Source: Micromonospora tulbaghiae (lineage in GTDB: Bacteria > Actinomycetota > Actinomycetes > Mycobacteriales > Micromonosporaceae). Taken from it: a stretch of DNA of 64,000 nucleotides. The DNA lies in NCBI RefSeq assembly GCF_900091605.1, contig NZ_FMCQ01000003.1, positions 184,495 to 248,494 on the forward strand, given 5' to 3'. Below, piece after piece: positions 22,941-32,200 of the stretch. The position numbers were made by a program, and so were the translations under genes. A model generated the notes under the pieces. The model searched no databases and was not told the origin of the DNA. It saw nothing but the letters and a program-made list of their open reading frames with translations. Every line of letters starts with the position of its first letter. The stretch's first letter is position 1.

Positions 22941-24285
22941 CGAGGGTACGCCGGGAGCTGCTGCGCTGGTCGCTGCTGGCCGCCGCGGCGGCGGTGCTCG
23001 TGGTGTTCCTGGTGGCGCAGCGGCAGAGCGTGGAGGTCAGCTACGGGCGTTCCCCGTCGAGCGCCGCGCTGCCCGAGGGCTCGGCCGGGGAACTGAGCGA
23101 CGCGAGTGTGCCCTCGGTCGAGGAGATGACGGCTCTCGTCGCCGCCGATCCGGTGGTCCGGCTGCCGGGCGCTGTCGCGCGTTGGGACGAGCAGCGGGTC
23201 CGGGCCGCCATCGGTGACCGGGGAACCCGCATCCTGGTCGCCCCGCCCGGTCTGGACGAGGCCGAACGCCGGCGGGTCAAGGACGTGGAGAACGCCGAGA
23301 TCCGGATCGTCGGCACCGAGGTCAGCGGCGGGCTCTACGTGGCCTCGCCGGACGACCTGCCGGGCTGGCGGGCCCGGTTCGCCACCGGCGACGTGACCGG
23401 CTCGGTGCTCGCGCTGCTGGCCGCGCTGCACGACCAGCCGACCCCGCCGGACGGCGACGACCTGCGCTGGCGGGAGCCGACCGGCCGGAGCTGGCCCCGG
23501 TGGTCGCGGCGCTGCGCGCCACCGGCCGGTACGTGGGCGCCGGCGCCACGCTGCGCGAGCTGCCGGCGAAGGCGGCGAGCGCCGCGTTCCCGGACGGCGC
23601 CTGGTTCGTCGTGCTGCCCGCCCAGCCGTACGGGGAGCCACTGCCCGCGTACGGGCCGGCGCTGCACCGGCTCGCCCCGGACCAGCCGCTCGTGTTGATG
23701 TACGGCGACTGGATCGAGTACCACGGTCCGGGCGGGGCGTCGTTCGCCGAGGTCGCGGGCGCGAGCTTCTACGCCCAGTTCGGCAGCCGACTCGGCCGTT
23801 ACACCTATCCCCAGCAGAACGTGCTCGGCGCGTACCTGGCCCAGGTCACCGACGTGCGCTACGCGGGGCTGTTCGACCGTCCGCTGCCGTACCGGCCGTT
23901 CGACCCGCTGCGGGTGGCGCTGCCGGCGCTGCCCTGGATCTTCGCCGGATGCGTGGCGGGTTTCGTGGTGCTGTCCATCCGTACCGTGCGGGCCTCCGGC
24001 CGCCGTCCGGCCGACGTCGGTCCCGGTGGTACGCCGGCCCGGCTGGCCGGGCTCTCCGCGCTGGCGGTCGAGTTGTCGCTGCTCACCGACGTGCGCAGCG
24101 ACCCGGCGCTGGTCCGGGGCGTGGGCCGGTTGCGGGCGGCCCGGGACGCGTTCGACGAAGGGCTGCCCGACCGGCACGTACGCGAACTGCTCGCCGATGC
24201 GGCGGCCGAGCTGGACGACGTGGCCCGGGACGTGCGGATGCCCGGCTACCGGCCGGACGTCTACCTGCGGGCGAGGCTGTCGTGA
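22937..24285 (+). pseudogene. Membrane-associated protein gene with a single-base frameshift
   Basis: From GTG 22937 the frame reads coherently (one membrane helix at ~9-28, then an extracellular-type domain) to about 23463-23490; thereafter the sense sequence (LAPVVAALRATGRYVGAGA, second membrane helix near the end, helical tail) continues in another frame to 24285. The total of 1349 bases is one short of a whole number of codons, so a single missing C near gagccgac restores a protein of about 449 residues. Either the gene is broken, or the assembly has a base error, or recoding occurs. Neighbours on both sides overlap by GTGA, arguing for a functional operon and an error. Function is unknown. 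Confidence 0.7.
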
Positions 24286-25262
24286 GCCGCGTCGCGACCC
24301 GTCCCGAGCGTTCGGCGGCCCGTCGAGGCGCGGCGGTGACCGGCCCGCGCCGGCTGCTCGGCCGTCTGGTCGGTACCGCGTTCGGCCGGGCGGTTCTCGC
24401 CTGCCTGGCGCTGGCCGGCTGGGCACTGTGGACCGGAGGCATCCTGGACGGCCCGGCCGCCCGGCAGGTACGTGGCTCCTCGGTCTACGCGGCGCCCGGA
24501 GTGGACCTGGACCGGGCCGCCGCCGAACGGGTCATCGGCAACCGGCGGCTGGTGGTGCTGATCATGGAGCCGGGCGCCGACCTGCGGGAGGCGTGCGACG
24601 ACACCGAGCGCGCCACCCAGGGCACGCTGGTGCTGGCGATGAGCCGCGACGGCGAGGACTGGGACACGTACGGCTGCTCCCGCCTCGGCGGCGACGGCGC
24701 GCGTGACCTCGGGCGGGCCATGGTCGCCGAGACCACGATCAGCCGGGGCGCCGACGCGTTCGTGGACCGGCCGGTCGAGGCGCTGAAGGTGATCGTGCTG
24801 AACTACGACCGGTTGGTCCGGGCCGGTCTGGTGCCGGACGGTGCTCGTACCATCAGCCCGTCGCTGCCCCGGTATCTGCTGGCCGGCGGCGCGGTGGCCG
24901 GGGCCGTGGCCGGTGCCGCGGTGCTCTGGTTCGGTGGGCGGCGGGCCGGTCGGCTGGCCGACGCCCGGCGGGCCGGGAGGGACGCGCGCGCCGACGAACG
25001 GGCCGCGCTCGGCGCCGCCACCGCTGTCCTCGCCCAGCAGATCATCGACCTGGACGGGCGTGTCGGGCCGGTCGCCCCGGCGTACCGGCGGCTGGCCGCC
25101 GACTACGTCGGTCTGCTCGACGAGGTGTCCGAGAAGGACGGGGACGCCGAGGCGCTGCGCCGGCTCCGGGAGCGGGTCGAGGAGCTGAGCCGCCGCGCCG
25201 CGGACCTCGCCGACGACGCCGCGTCCGGCCGGCGCGGGACGCGCGGACGGGGCCGGCGGTGA
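24282..25262 (+). CDS. Membrane protein with two helices and a coiled cytoplasmic tail
   Basis: 326 residues from GTG 24282 (GTGA overlap with the previous stop). A first helix lies at ~38-56 and a second at ~200-222, enclosing an outside domain (VIGNRRLVVLIMEPGADLREACDD; DWDTYGCSRLGG, two cysteines). The last ~100 residues are charged and helical (DARRAGRDARADERAA; LRRLRERVEELSRRAADLAD), a likely coiled coil. This topology mirrors the frameshifted gene before it. The two probably form a complex in the membrane. No known family recognised. Confidence 0.7.
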   Translation: MSRVATRPERSAARRGAAVTGPRRLLGRLVGTAFGRAVLACLALAGWALWTGGILDGPAARQVRGSSVYAAPGVDLDRAAAERVIGNRRLVVLIMEPGADLREACDDTERATQGTLVLAMSRDGEDWDTYGCSRLGGDGARDLGRAMVAETTISRGADAFVDRPVEALKVIVLNYDRLVRAGLVPDGARTISPSLPRYLLAGGAVAGAVAGAAVLWFGGRRAGRLADARRAGRDARADERAALGAATAVLAQQIIDLDGRVGPVAPAYRRLAADYVGLLDEVSEKDGDAEALRRLRERVEELSRRAADLADDAASGRRGTRGRGRR

Positions 25263-25289
25263 GCCGCCGACCCCGTCGTCAGTGCGTCG

Positions 25290-25856
25290 TCAGCGCTGGG
25301 CGCCCACCGTCGAGGCGGCCGGCCAGCTGCCGGTGAAGACCTGGGCGGGCGTCGCGCTGCGGGCGGCGAAGCCGAACAGCGAGTCGACCCGGGCGGCCTC
25401 GGTGGAGCTGGGGTACGGGTTGGTGCAGCTCGTGCCGGCGCTGCCACCGGACATCAGGATGGCGCAGTTGCCGTTGTAGTTGTCCGGCAGGCCGAGGATG
25501 TGGCCGATCTCGTGCGTCATGATGCGCAGTGCCGAGTACTGCTGGGCCTGGTTGTAGTCGATCACCACGCGGCCGTTGCCGAGGCTGGTGCGCTGGGCGT
25601 ACGAGCCCCCGCCGTAGGTGTAGGTGATCCGCAGGTTGGACCCGCACTGGGCCATGTTGATGTTGTTCGTGTAGTTGTTCCAGATCGCCGCCGCCTGCAC
25701 CGCCGTGTTGGCGAACGGGCCGGCCTGGCTGATGTTGTAGCAGACGTTGCGGACGGCGGCGGAGGCCGGAGCCGGGTTGACGGCTACCGCACCGAGCGCT
25801 GCCAGCGTCGCGGCCGCGAGGGTGGCGAGGATCCGGGACAGCTTGGGGTGACGCAT
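25290..25856 (-). CDS. snpA: Snapalysin-type secreted zinc metalloprotease (M7)
   Basis: 188 residues. A Sec signal peptide ends near 33 (NPAPASA), and the mature part starts AVRNVCYNIS. The zinc motif HEIGHILGLPD gives ligands H115, H119 and D125 with catalytic E116; the Asp third ligand is the mark of snapalysins/M7. Four cysteines could make two disulfides. The start has AAGGAG 9 bases upstream. Streptomyces snpA is usually divergent from a LysR gene; none is here. Instead an AT-rich double palindrome sits in the promoter. The enzyme should act outside the cell on proteins. Confidence 0.92.
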   Translation of the reverse strand: MRHPKLSRILATLAAATLAALGAVAVNPAPASAAVRNVCYNISQAGPFANTAVQAAAIWNNYTNNINMAQCGSNLRITYTYGGGSYAQRTSLGNGRVVIDYNQAQQYSALRIMTHEIGHILGLPDNYNGNCAILMSGGSAGTSCTNPYPSSTEAARVDSLFGFAARSATPAQVFTGSWPAASTVGAQR

Positions 25857-25905
25857 GGTTCACACTCCTTGGGATGGGGGGTGAGCGGAACGTCGCCAGC
25901 CTATA

Positions 25906-25923
25906 GATAGCTATCGATCGATA
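25906..25923. promoter_or_regulatory. AT-rich overlapping palindromes in the snapalysin promoter
   Basis: gatagctatc (25906-25915) and tatcgatcgata (25912-25923) are perfect overlapping palindromes in a patch (ctatagatagctatcg) that is strikingly AT-rich for this genome. It lies 50-67 bp upstream of the snapalysin start and directly after the SDR stop. A repressor site of the TetR/PadR kind, or a promoter with TATAGAT-like -10, fits. Confidence 0.5.
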
Positions 25924-26694
25924 TCAAGGGGTGGACGCGTGCGGATCGGACGCGTTCACCGCGGCGACCACCTGGTCGTAGTCGCCGCGCGCCTCCGCGT
26001 GGCGGAGGAACTTCACCCGCTCGACCTGGATCTCCGTCGCCTCCGGCAGCGCCTCCAGCAGCGCCACCACCTCGCTCATGAACTCGTCCAGCGGCATGGC
26101 GACCTCGTTGCTCTCGTGGCCGGGCAGGAGTTCGGTGCGCACCGCGGGCGGCACCAGTTCCAGCACCCGTACGCCGGTGCCGGCCAGGTTCAGCCGGATC
26201 GACTCGCTGAGCATGTGCACCGCGGCCTTGGAGGCGTTGTAGCTCGGCGTGACCCGCAGCGGCACGAACGCCAGGCCGGACGAGACGGTGACGATCGTGG
26301 CGTTCCCGCGCTGCCGCAGATGTTCGACGAAGGCGGCGATCAGCCGGATCGGGCCGAGCACGTTCGTGGTCACCACCTCCTCGGCCGAGGCGAGGAACGT
26401 GTCCGGCGAGCGCCAGTCCTCGATCCGCATCACGCCCGCCATCGTCACCAGGACGTTGAGATCCGGGTGCTTCGCCAGCACCTGGTCCGCGGCGGCGGCG
26501 ATGCTCGCCGGGTCGGTGGTGTCGATCGTGACGGTGGCCAGGCCCGGGTTGGCGGCGGCGATCTCGTCGAGCAACTCGGTACGCCGGCCCCCGACGATCA
26601 CCGTGTTGCCCCGGTCCCGCAGGGCGAGCGCCAGGGCCAGGCCGATCCCGCTGGTGGCGCCGGGAATGAAGATCGTGTTTCCGGAGATGTCCAT
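25924..26694 (-). CDS. SDR-family oxidoreductase
   Basis: 256 residues from ATG 26694; the longer frame overlaps the divergent regulator. Rossmann motif TxxxGxG is present as PGATSGIGLALA (residues ~11-22), NNAG-equivalent as VTMAGVMRIED, catalytic Ser in TIVTVSSGLAFVP, and YxxxK as YNASKAAVH. The adjacent GRR after the second strand favours NADP(H). It resembles the DltE/YciK-like short-chain dehydrogenases of unknown substrate. It is divergent from an XRE-type regulator across 99 bp, which is a common pairing in which the regulator controls the SDR. Confidence 0.9.
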   Translation of the reverse strand: MDISGNTIFIPGATSGIGLALALALRDRGNTVIVGGRRTELLDEIAAANPGLATVTIDTTDPASIAAAADQVLAKHPDLNVLVTMAGVMRIEDWRSPDTFLASAEEVVTTNVLGPIRLIAAFVEHLRQRGNATIVTVSSGLAFVPLRVTPSYNASKAAVHMLSESIRLNLAGTGVRVLELVPPAVRTELLPGHESNEVAMPLDEFMSEVVALLEALPEATEIQVERVKFLRHAEARGDYDQVVAAVNASDPHASTP

Positions 26695-26793
26695 GCGGCA
26701 AGCCTGCGGCGTCCGGCGTGGCGGGTGAAGAGACCGCTGATCGGGGGATCGCGGATCCCTGGTTCCCGGCGCAGCGCGGCGGATACTCGGATC

Positions 26794-27642
26794 ATGGACC
26801 GCCAAGCCCTGGCCGAATTCCTGCGCCGCCGCCGCGAAGCGCTGCGCCCCGGCGACCTCGGACTGCCGGAGGGCGCCCGCCGCCGGGCGCCCGGCCTGCG
26901 ACGGGAGGAGGTCGCGTCGCTCGCCACCATGTCCACCGACTACTACACGCGGCTGGAGCAGCGGCGCGGCCCGCAGCCGAGTCCGTACATGCTCGGCGAG
27001 CTGGCCCGGGCGCTGCGGCTCACCGCGCACGAGCGCGCCTACCTGTTCCGGGTCGCCGGGCACAGCCCGCCCGAGGCCGCCGCCACCACCGGCCATGTCG
27101 CGCCGGCACTGCTGCGGGTGCTGGACCGGCTGGCCGACACGCCGGCGCTCATCCTGTCCGACCTCGGCGAGACGCTGGTCCAGAACCGGTTGGCGGCCGC
27201 GCTGTTCGGGGACCGCTCCGGCCACACCGGGCTCGCCCGCAGCGAGGTGTACCGCTGGTTCACCGACCCGGCCGAGCGGGAGCACTATCCGGTGGAGGAC
27301 CGTGACCGGCAGAGCCGGGCTCAGGTCGCCAACCTGCGGGCCGCGTACGGATCGATGGGGCCGCGGTCCCGCGCGGGCGAGCTGGTGCGAGCGCTGCGTG
27401 CGGCCAGCAGCGAGTTCGCCGAGTTGTGGGAGCGGCACGAGGTGGCGCAGCGCTTCGCCGACCACAAGACGCTGATCCACCCGGAACTCGGACCGATCGA
27501 GCTGGACTGCGAGGTGCTGTTCACCGAGGACCAGTCGCAGGCGCTGCTGGTGCTCACCGCCGCGCCGCGCAGCGAGGCCGAGGAGAAGCTGCGGCTGCTC
27601 GCCGTGCTCGGACACGAGCGGTTCCCGTCCGCCGCGACGTGA
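26794..27642 (+). CDS. XRE-family regulator with MmyB-like ligand domain
   Basis: 282 residues from ATG 26794. The helix-turn-helix (RRRREALRPGDLGLP; APGLRREEVASLATMSTDYY; TRLEQRRGPQPSPYMLGELA) is followed by the MmyB-like domain (LDRLADTPALILSDLGETL; WFTDPAEREHYP). These proteins are repressors of the neighbouring oxidoreductase gene, with a ligand pocket in the C-terminal domain. It is divergent from the SDR gene with 99 bp between starts. A fatty-acyl-type ligand is known for a structural homologue of the family; here it is inference. Confidence 0.88.
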   Translation: MDRQALAEFLRRRREALRPGDLGLPEGARRRAPGLRREEVASLATMSTDYYTRLEQRRGPQPSPYMLGELARALRLTAHERAYLFRVAGHSPPEAAATTGHVAPALLRVLDRLADTPALILSDLGETLVQNRLAAALFGDRSGHTGLARSEVYRWFTDPAEREHYPVEDRDRQSRAQVANLRAAYGSMGPRSRAGELVRALRAASSEFAELWERHEVAQRFADHKTLIHPELGPIELDCEVLFTEDQSQALLVLTAAPRSEAEEKLRLLAVLGHERFPSAAT

Positions 27643-27775
27643 ACCCGGCACAGGAACCGTCGTTCACGCCGCCGGGTATCCCCGGCTTTCCTGTCGGCCT
27701 CCCGTCACGCAGGGTGTTTTTCTGATCGCTTCCGGTCGATAGCGTCGGTCCACTGCCGTCGACGAAGGGCCGACG

Positions 27776-28489
27776 ATGAACGACAACGGACACCCGCTCG
27801 ACCGTCGGCGACTGCTCGCCGGCGCGGCGGCGGCCTCGGCGGTCACAGTGACCGGCCTGGCCGTCGCCTCCACCACCGGCGCCGCGGCGGCCGCACCGGG
27901 CCGCCCCGCGACGCCGCTCATCACCCGGGACCGCATCGCCACCGCCGCGCTGCGCGCACCCGACGGGTCCGCGCTCCCGGTCGCCGTCCAGGCCGACTTC
28001 CACGCCCGGCTCGCCGCCTGGCTGGCGTTCTGGTCGGCGAACTCGCCGGCGGCCTGGAGCGTGCCGGTGCAGGTGGTCGCCCGGATCGAGGCGGCCGGAG
28101 ACGCGCTGGTGCTGCACGGGATCCGGCACCGCCGCGACGACGAGCTGCGCGCCGGTTTCGCCGCCGGCCGGCGGGACGCAACCCACCTGGCCACGCTGGC
28201 CAGCCTGCACCACCACTTCCCGAGCGTGCGGGTCCGCCCGGACGGCACGATCCGGATCGTCGACGGAACCGCCGGGTTCACCGGCGCGCCGGAACAGGTC
28301 GCCTTCGCGGTCGCCGCCTGCCGTGAACTGTGGGGCGAGGCGGCGACGACCGCCGACAGCTGGGCGGAGCACGCCGCCCGGGTGCTCGCCCGCGCCGGGC
28401 ATCGCACCGACGCCGCCTCGCACGCCGGCTGGGCGGCCTTCACCCGCACCAGCCTGCGTCGCGGGCTGGGCACCGAATCGTACGAGTGA
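27776..28489 (+). CDS. Tat-exported protein of unknown function
   Basis: 237 residues from ATG 27776. The N-terminus LDRRRLLAGAAAASAVTVTGLA is a twin-arginine signal, with a cleavage-like ASTTGAAAAAPG. The mature region contains an Arg/Asp-rich middle (HGIRHRRDDELRAGFAAGRR) and His repeats (ASLHHHFPSV). I do not recognise the fold. Two small genes follow closely, the first 13 bp downstream and the last overlapping, so a three-gene unit is likely. Folded export suggests a cofactor bound in the cytoplasm (inference). Confidence 0.7.
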   Translation: MNDNGHPLDRRRLLAGAAAASAVTVTGLAVASTTGAAAAAPGRPATPLITRDRIATAALRAPDGSALPVAVQADFHARLAAWLAFWSANSPAAWSVPVQVVARIEAAGDALVLHGIRHRRDDELRAGFAAGRRDATHLATLASLHHHFPSVRVRPDGTIRIVDGTAGFTGAPEQVAFAVAACRELWGEAATTADSWAEHAARVLARAGHRTDAASHAGWAAFTRTSLRRGLGTESYE

Positions 28490-28502
28490 CCGGAGGTAGC
28501 AC

Positions 28503-28763
28503 ATGGCCCGCAACGAGTTCCGCTTCGTGGTCGACGGCGTCGACCTGAGCCCCGAGCAGCAGACCCTGATCGCCGCGGAGATCCAGAAGGCCGGCCTGGC
28601 CGCGCTGCGTACCGCCGACGCCAGGCTGACCAACCCGCTGACCGTCGGCCACGGCAACATCAAGCTGCGTCCCGAGTGGTACGGGCTCTGGGTCATCGAC
28701 GGCCCGTTCGCCCAGGACCTCGGGCAGAAGATCAACGACATCGGGTTCTGGATCCAGCGGTGA
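28503..28763 (+). CDS. Small protein of unknown function (86 aa)
   Basis: 86 residues from ATG 28503, with GGAGG 8 bases upstream. It begins MARNEFRFVVDGVDLS and carries HGNIKLRPEWYGLWVIDGPFAQ in the C-terminal half. Size, charge and the clean reading frame suggest a soluble one-domain protein. No leader-like Gly-Gly or repeated core argues against a peptide precursor, but it is not excluded. It sits between the Tat protein and the Cys-rich protein and overlaps the latter's GTG by 4 bp. Function is unknown. Confidence 0.65.
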   Translation: MARNEFRFVVDGVDLSPEQQTLIAAEIQKAGLAALRTADARLTNPLTVGHGNIKLRPEWYGLWVIDGPFAQDLGQKINDIGFWIQR

Positions 28764-29167
28764 CCGACGCCGCCCGGCCGGCCGGCACGCCGGAGCGGAT
28801 GTGCCCGAGCACCCCGGCGTCGAACGCCACCGTGTTCCTCGGCATGATCACTCCGGCGGGCCGGGTGGCCTACGTGACCCCGGCCGTACCGGCCGAGGTG
28901 GCGCTCGCCGGGCTCGGTGACTCCGACGAGCCGATCGAGTCGCGGGCCCGGCTCGCCGGCCCGTGCGTCACCTCGTCCTGTGGCTTCTGGACCGGCTCGC
29001 ACTGCGGGCTGGGCGCCCGGATGGCCGCCTCGTACGCCGAGACCGCCCCGCCGGCCGAGGAAACGCTGCCGAAGTGCGCGATCCGGCGTACCTGCCGGTG
29101 GTTCGCCGAACAGGGACCGGCGGCCTGCCCGGCGTGCGCGCACGTCGTCACCGACGCGCGGCTCTGA
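28760..29167 (+). CDS. Small Cys-rich protein, possible metal binder
   Basis: 135 residues from GTG 28760 (GTGA overlap with the preceding stop). Eight cysteines occur in a spaced pattern: RMCPSTP, GPCVTSSCGFW, GSHCGLG, KCAIRRTCRWF, PAACPACAH. The CxxxxC and CxxC groups suggest an iron-sulfur or zinc centre. The shape (an N-terminal strand region TVFLGMITPAGRVAYV, then a Cys-rich C-terminal half) resembles conserved small proteins seen in cyanobacteria and actinobacteria, but I cannot name a family. It closes the three-gene cassette. Confidence 0.65.
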   Translation: MTDAARPAGTPERMCPSTPASNATVFLGMITPAGRVAYVTPAVPAEVALAGLGDSDEPIESRARLAGPCVTSSCGFWTGSHCGLGARMAASYAETAPPAEETLPKCAIRRTCRWFAEQGPAACPACAHVVTDARL

Positions 29168-29211
29168 GGGCGCCCCTGTTTGTCGGACCCTTCGACTAGC
29201 GTCGTGAGGTC

Positions 29212-32200
29212 ATGGAGCCGAGGTTCGGCGGACACATCATCGGGCGGGAGCACCCCGCTGCACTGCTGCGCGCCGAGGTGACCCGGCTGGTCGACAGCCA
29301 CGGCGGTCTCGTGCTGGTCAGCGGCGAGCCGGGCATCGGCAAGACCACACTGGTCTCGGCCGCCGCCGACGAGGCCCGCCGCGGCGGGGCGCTGGTGCTC
29401 GGCGCCGCCTGCTGGGACTCCGACACCGCCCCCGACTACTGGCCCTGGGTGCAGGTGCTGCGCCGGCTGGCCCGGTCCGACGGCGACCCGCCCGGGGTAC
29501 GGGAGGCAGCCGCCGCGGGCCTGGCCGCACTGCTGGGCGAGCGCGCGGCGGGCGATGCTCGTCGCGGCGGGCCGGCACCGGGAGGCGATGCGGCGACGGA
29601 GCCGGGCGACATGCGGGCCGCGGGCGACGTGAGCGAGCCAGGCGACGTGACCGAGCCGGGCGACGCCGGCCGGGCCGAGTTCGACAGACACGACGCGGTG
29701 ACCGCCGCCCTGGTCGCCGTCGCCCAGCACCGGCCGGTCGCCGTGGTCTTCGACGACCTGCACTGGGCCGACCCGGCGTCGCTGCGGCTGCTCCAGTTCG
29801 TCACCCAGCACGCCTGGTTCGAACGGTTGCTGCTGATCGGCACCTACCGGGACGCCGAAGTCGAATCCGGCGAGCACCCGCTGCGGCCGTGGCTGCTGCC
29901 ACTGACCGCCAAGGCCACCACCGTCACGCTCACCGGGCTGGGCCGGGCCGAGGTGGCCGCGCTGATCGCCCGTACCGCCGGCCGGGAGCCCGCTCCGAGC
30001 CTGGTCGACGAGGTACACCGGCGCACCGGCGGGAATCCGTTCTTCGTGGAGCAGACCGCCCGGCTCTGGCACACCCACGGCCTCACCGACACCGTCGCCC
30101 CCGGCGTACGGGAGGTGGTGCGCCGCCGGCTCGACCAACTGCCCGCCCCGGTGGTCGACGCGCTCACGGTGGCCGCGGTGCTCGGCCGCGAGTTCGACAG
30201 GGGGACGCTCGCCGCCTGCGTACCCGCTCCCGTCGCGCAGATCGACCGGCTGCTCGGCCGCGCCGCCGCGGCCCGGCTGGTGCTGCCCCGCAGTGACGGC
30301 CGGTTCGTCTTCGTGCACGACCTGGTCCGCGAGACGCTCTACGACGGGCTCGCCGAGGACGAGCGGCGGGCCCGGCACGCGGCCGTGGTCCGGGCCGTCG
30401 ACCGGTCGGACGCGCTCGCCGGCCCGCTCAGCCCGGCCCACCTGGCCCGGCACGCCTGGCTGGCCGGCGCCGAGCTGGAGCCGGAACGCGCCGGTGACCT
30501 GCTGCTGGCCGCCGCTCGCGACGCCGGGGGCCGGATCGCGATGGACGAGTCGGTCCGGCACTACCGGCGCGCGCTCGAACTGACCGGCGAGCCCGGCCGC
30601 CGGGTCCGGGTGCTGCTGGAACTGGCCGGGCTGCTGTACCACGCCGGCCCGCCGGCCGAGGTCGAGCGGCTGCTGGCCGAGGCCGCCGCGCTGGCACGCG
30701 AGCTGCCCGATCCCGGCGTGCTGACCCGGGTGGCGCTCATCGCGCACCGGCAGCACTCCGCCACCCGCCGCCGGCTCGACGCCGCCGAGCTGGTCCGGGA
30801 GGCGTACCGGCGGTTGATCGCGGAACCGGAGCCGGAGCGGCCGGTACGCGCGCTCGTCACCGACCTGATCACCGCCACCGAGACGCTGGCCCGGCACGGC
30901 CGCGACGACGAGGCGCTCACCTTCAGCCTGTGGGCCCGACACGACACCACCTGGGGGCTCGGCACCGCGCGGGAACGGGCCGTGGTCACCGCCGAGATCC
31001 GGGAGGTGGCCCGTCGCAGCGGCGACCGGGAGACCGAGCTGTGGGCCACGGCGCTGCGCTGGGTCGCGTTGCTGGAGCTGGGCGACCCGGGCTACCGGCA
31101 CGAGCTGACCGCGTTCGTGACCGGCGCGCAACGTGGCGACGTGGACCGGCAGCGGGTGGCGGCGCTCTCGGACAGCGGGATCATCGCCGCCTTCCAGGGC
31201 GACCTCGCCACCGCCGAGGCGTGCTTCGCCGAGGCGGAGAGCTACCGCGAGCCGGCGCACTCCGACCACGCGTTCATGACGCACCACATGCGCTGGTCGG
31301 TGCTGCTGCTGTACGGCCGCGTCACCGATGCCGAGGCGGTGCTCGACCGGGTGGGCGCCGGGCACCCGCAGGCCGAGCTGCTCCGCGCGCTCACCGCCGC
31401 CGAACGCGGCGACGCGGCCACGGTGCTGCGTCTCACCGCCGCGATCGAGGCCGCCGGCACCGCGTACCCCCGGTCGGTGTCGCCGCTGTGGCTGCGCCTG
31501 CGGGCGCAGGCGGCGGCCGTGGACGGCGACCCGGCCCGCTGCGCCGCGGTGCGGAGCGACCTGGCCCCGCACCGCGGGCAGTGGACGGCGGCGCTGTTCG
31601 GGTGCGACATCGGCGGCCCGGTCGACCTGTGGCTGGCCATGGTGGACGCGGCCGAGGGCCGGTGGGACGACGCGATCGACTGTTACACCGCGGCGCGGGC
31701 CGCCGCCGACCGGCTGGGCGCCCGACCCTGGTCGGTGCTGGCCCGGGCCGGACTGGTGGGCGCGCTCGCCGGGCGCGACGGGCCGGGCGACGCGGCCGAG
31801 GCGCGGCGGCTACGTGCCGAGACGGTGGCCGAGGCGCGGGCGCTGGGCATGGTCCAGGTGGTGGACCGGCTGGGCGCGGCGGATCCCGCCCCGGCCGCGG
31901 CGTCCGCGGTGGTCGCGCCGGTGGCGGCCCGGTTCGGCGCGGGCGCTCCGGCCCTGGCCGTCGCGTCGTCGGCGGGCCGCCGGACCGCGTCGGGTCTGTC
32001 CCGGGCGGGTGTGGTCCACGGGCGGTCGCCCGACCCCGGCGCGGGCGGTGCGGACGTGATCCGGCCCGAGTTCCGGCCGGACGGGCCGGTGTGGCGCCTC
32101 GGGTACGACGGCATCGTGGTGCACCTGCCCGACGCCAAAGGGCTGCACGACCTGCGGCTGCTGCTGAGCCGGCCCGGCGCGGACGTGCCGGCCGTCGAAC

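Noticed and set aside
22493..23698. Reading 22937-23698 and 23500-24285 as two separate overlapping genes
   Set aside because: The overlap frame tails into Arg/Pro/Ser-rich shadow sequence, and the second part lacks its own ribosome site, so one frameshifted gene is the better view.
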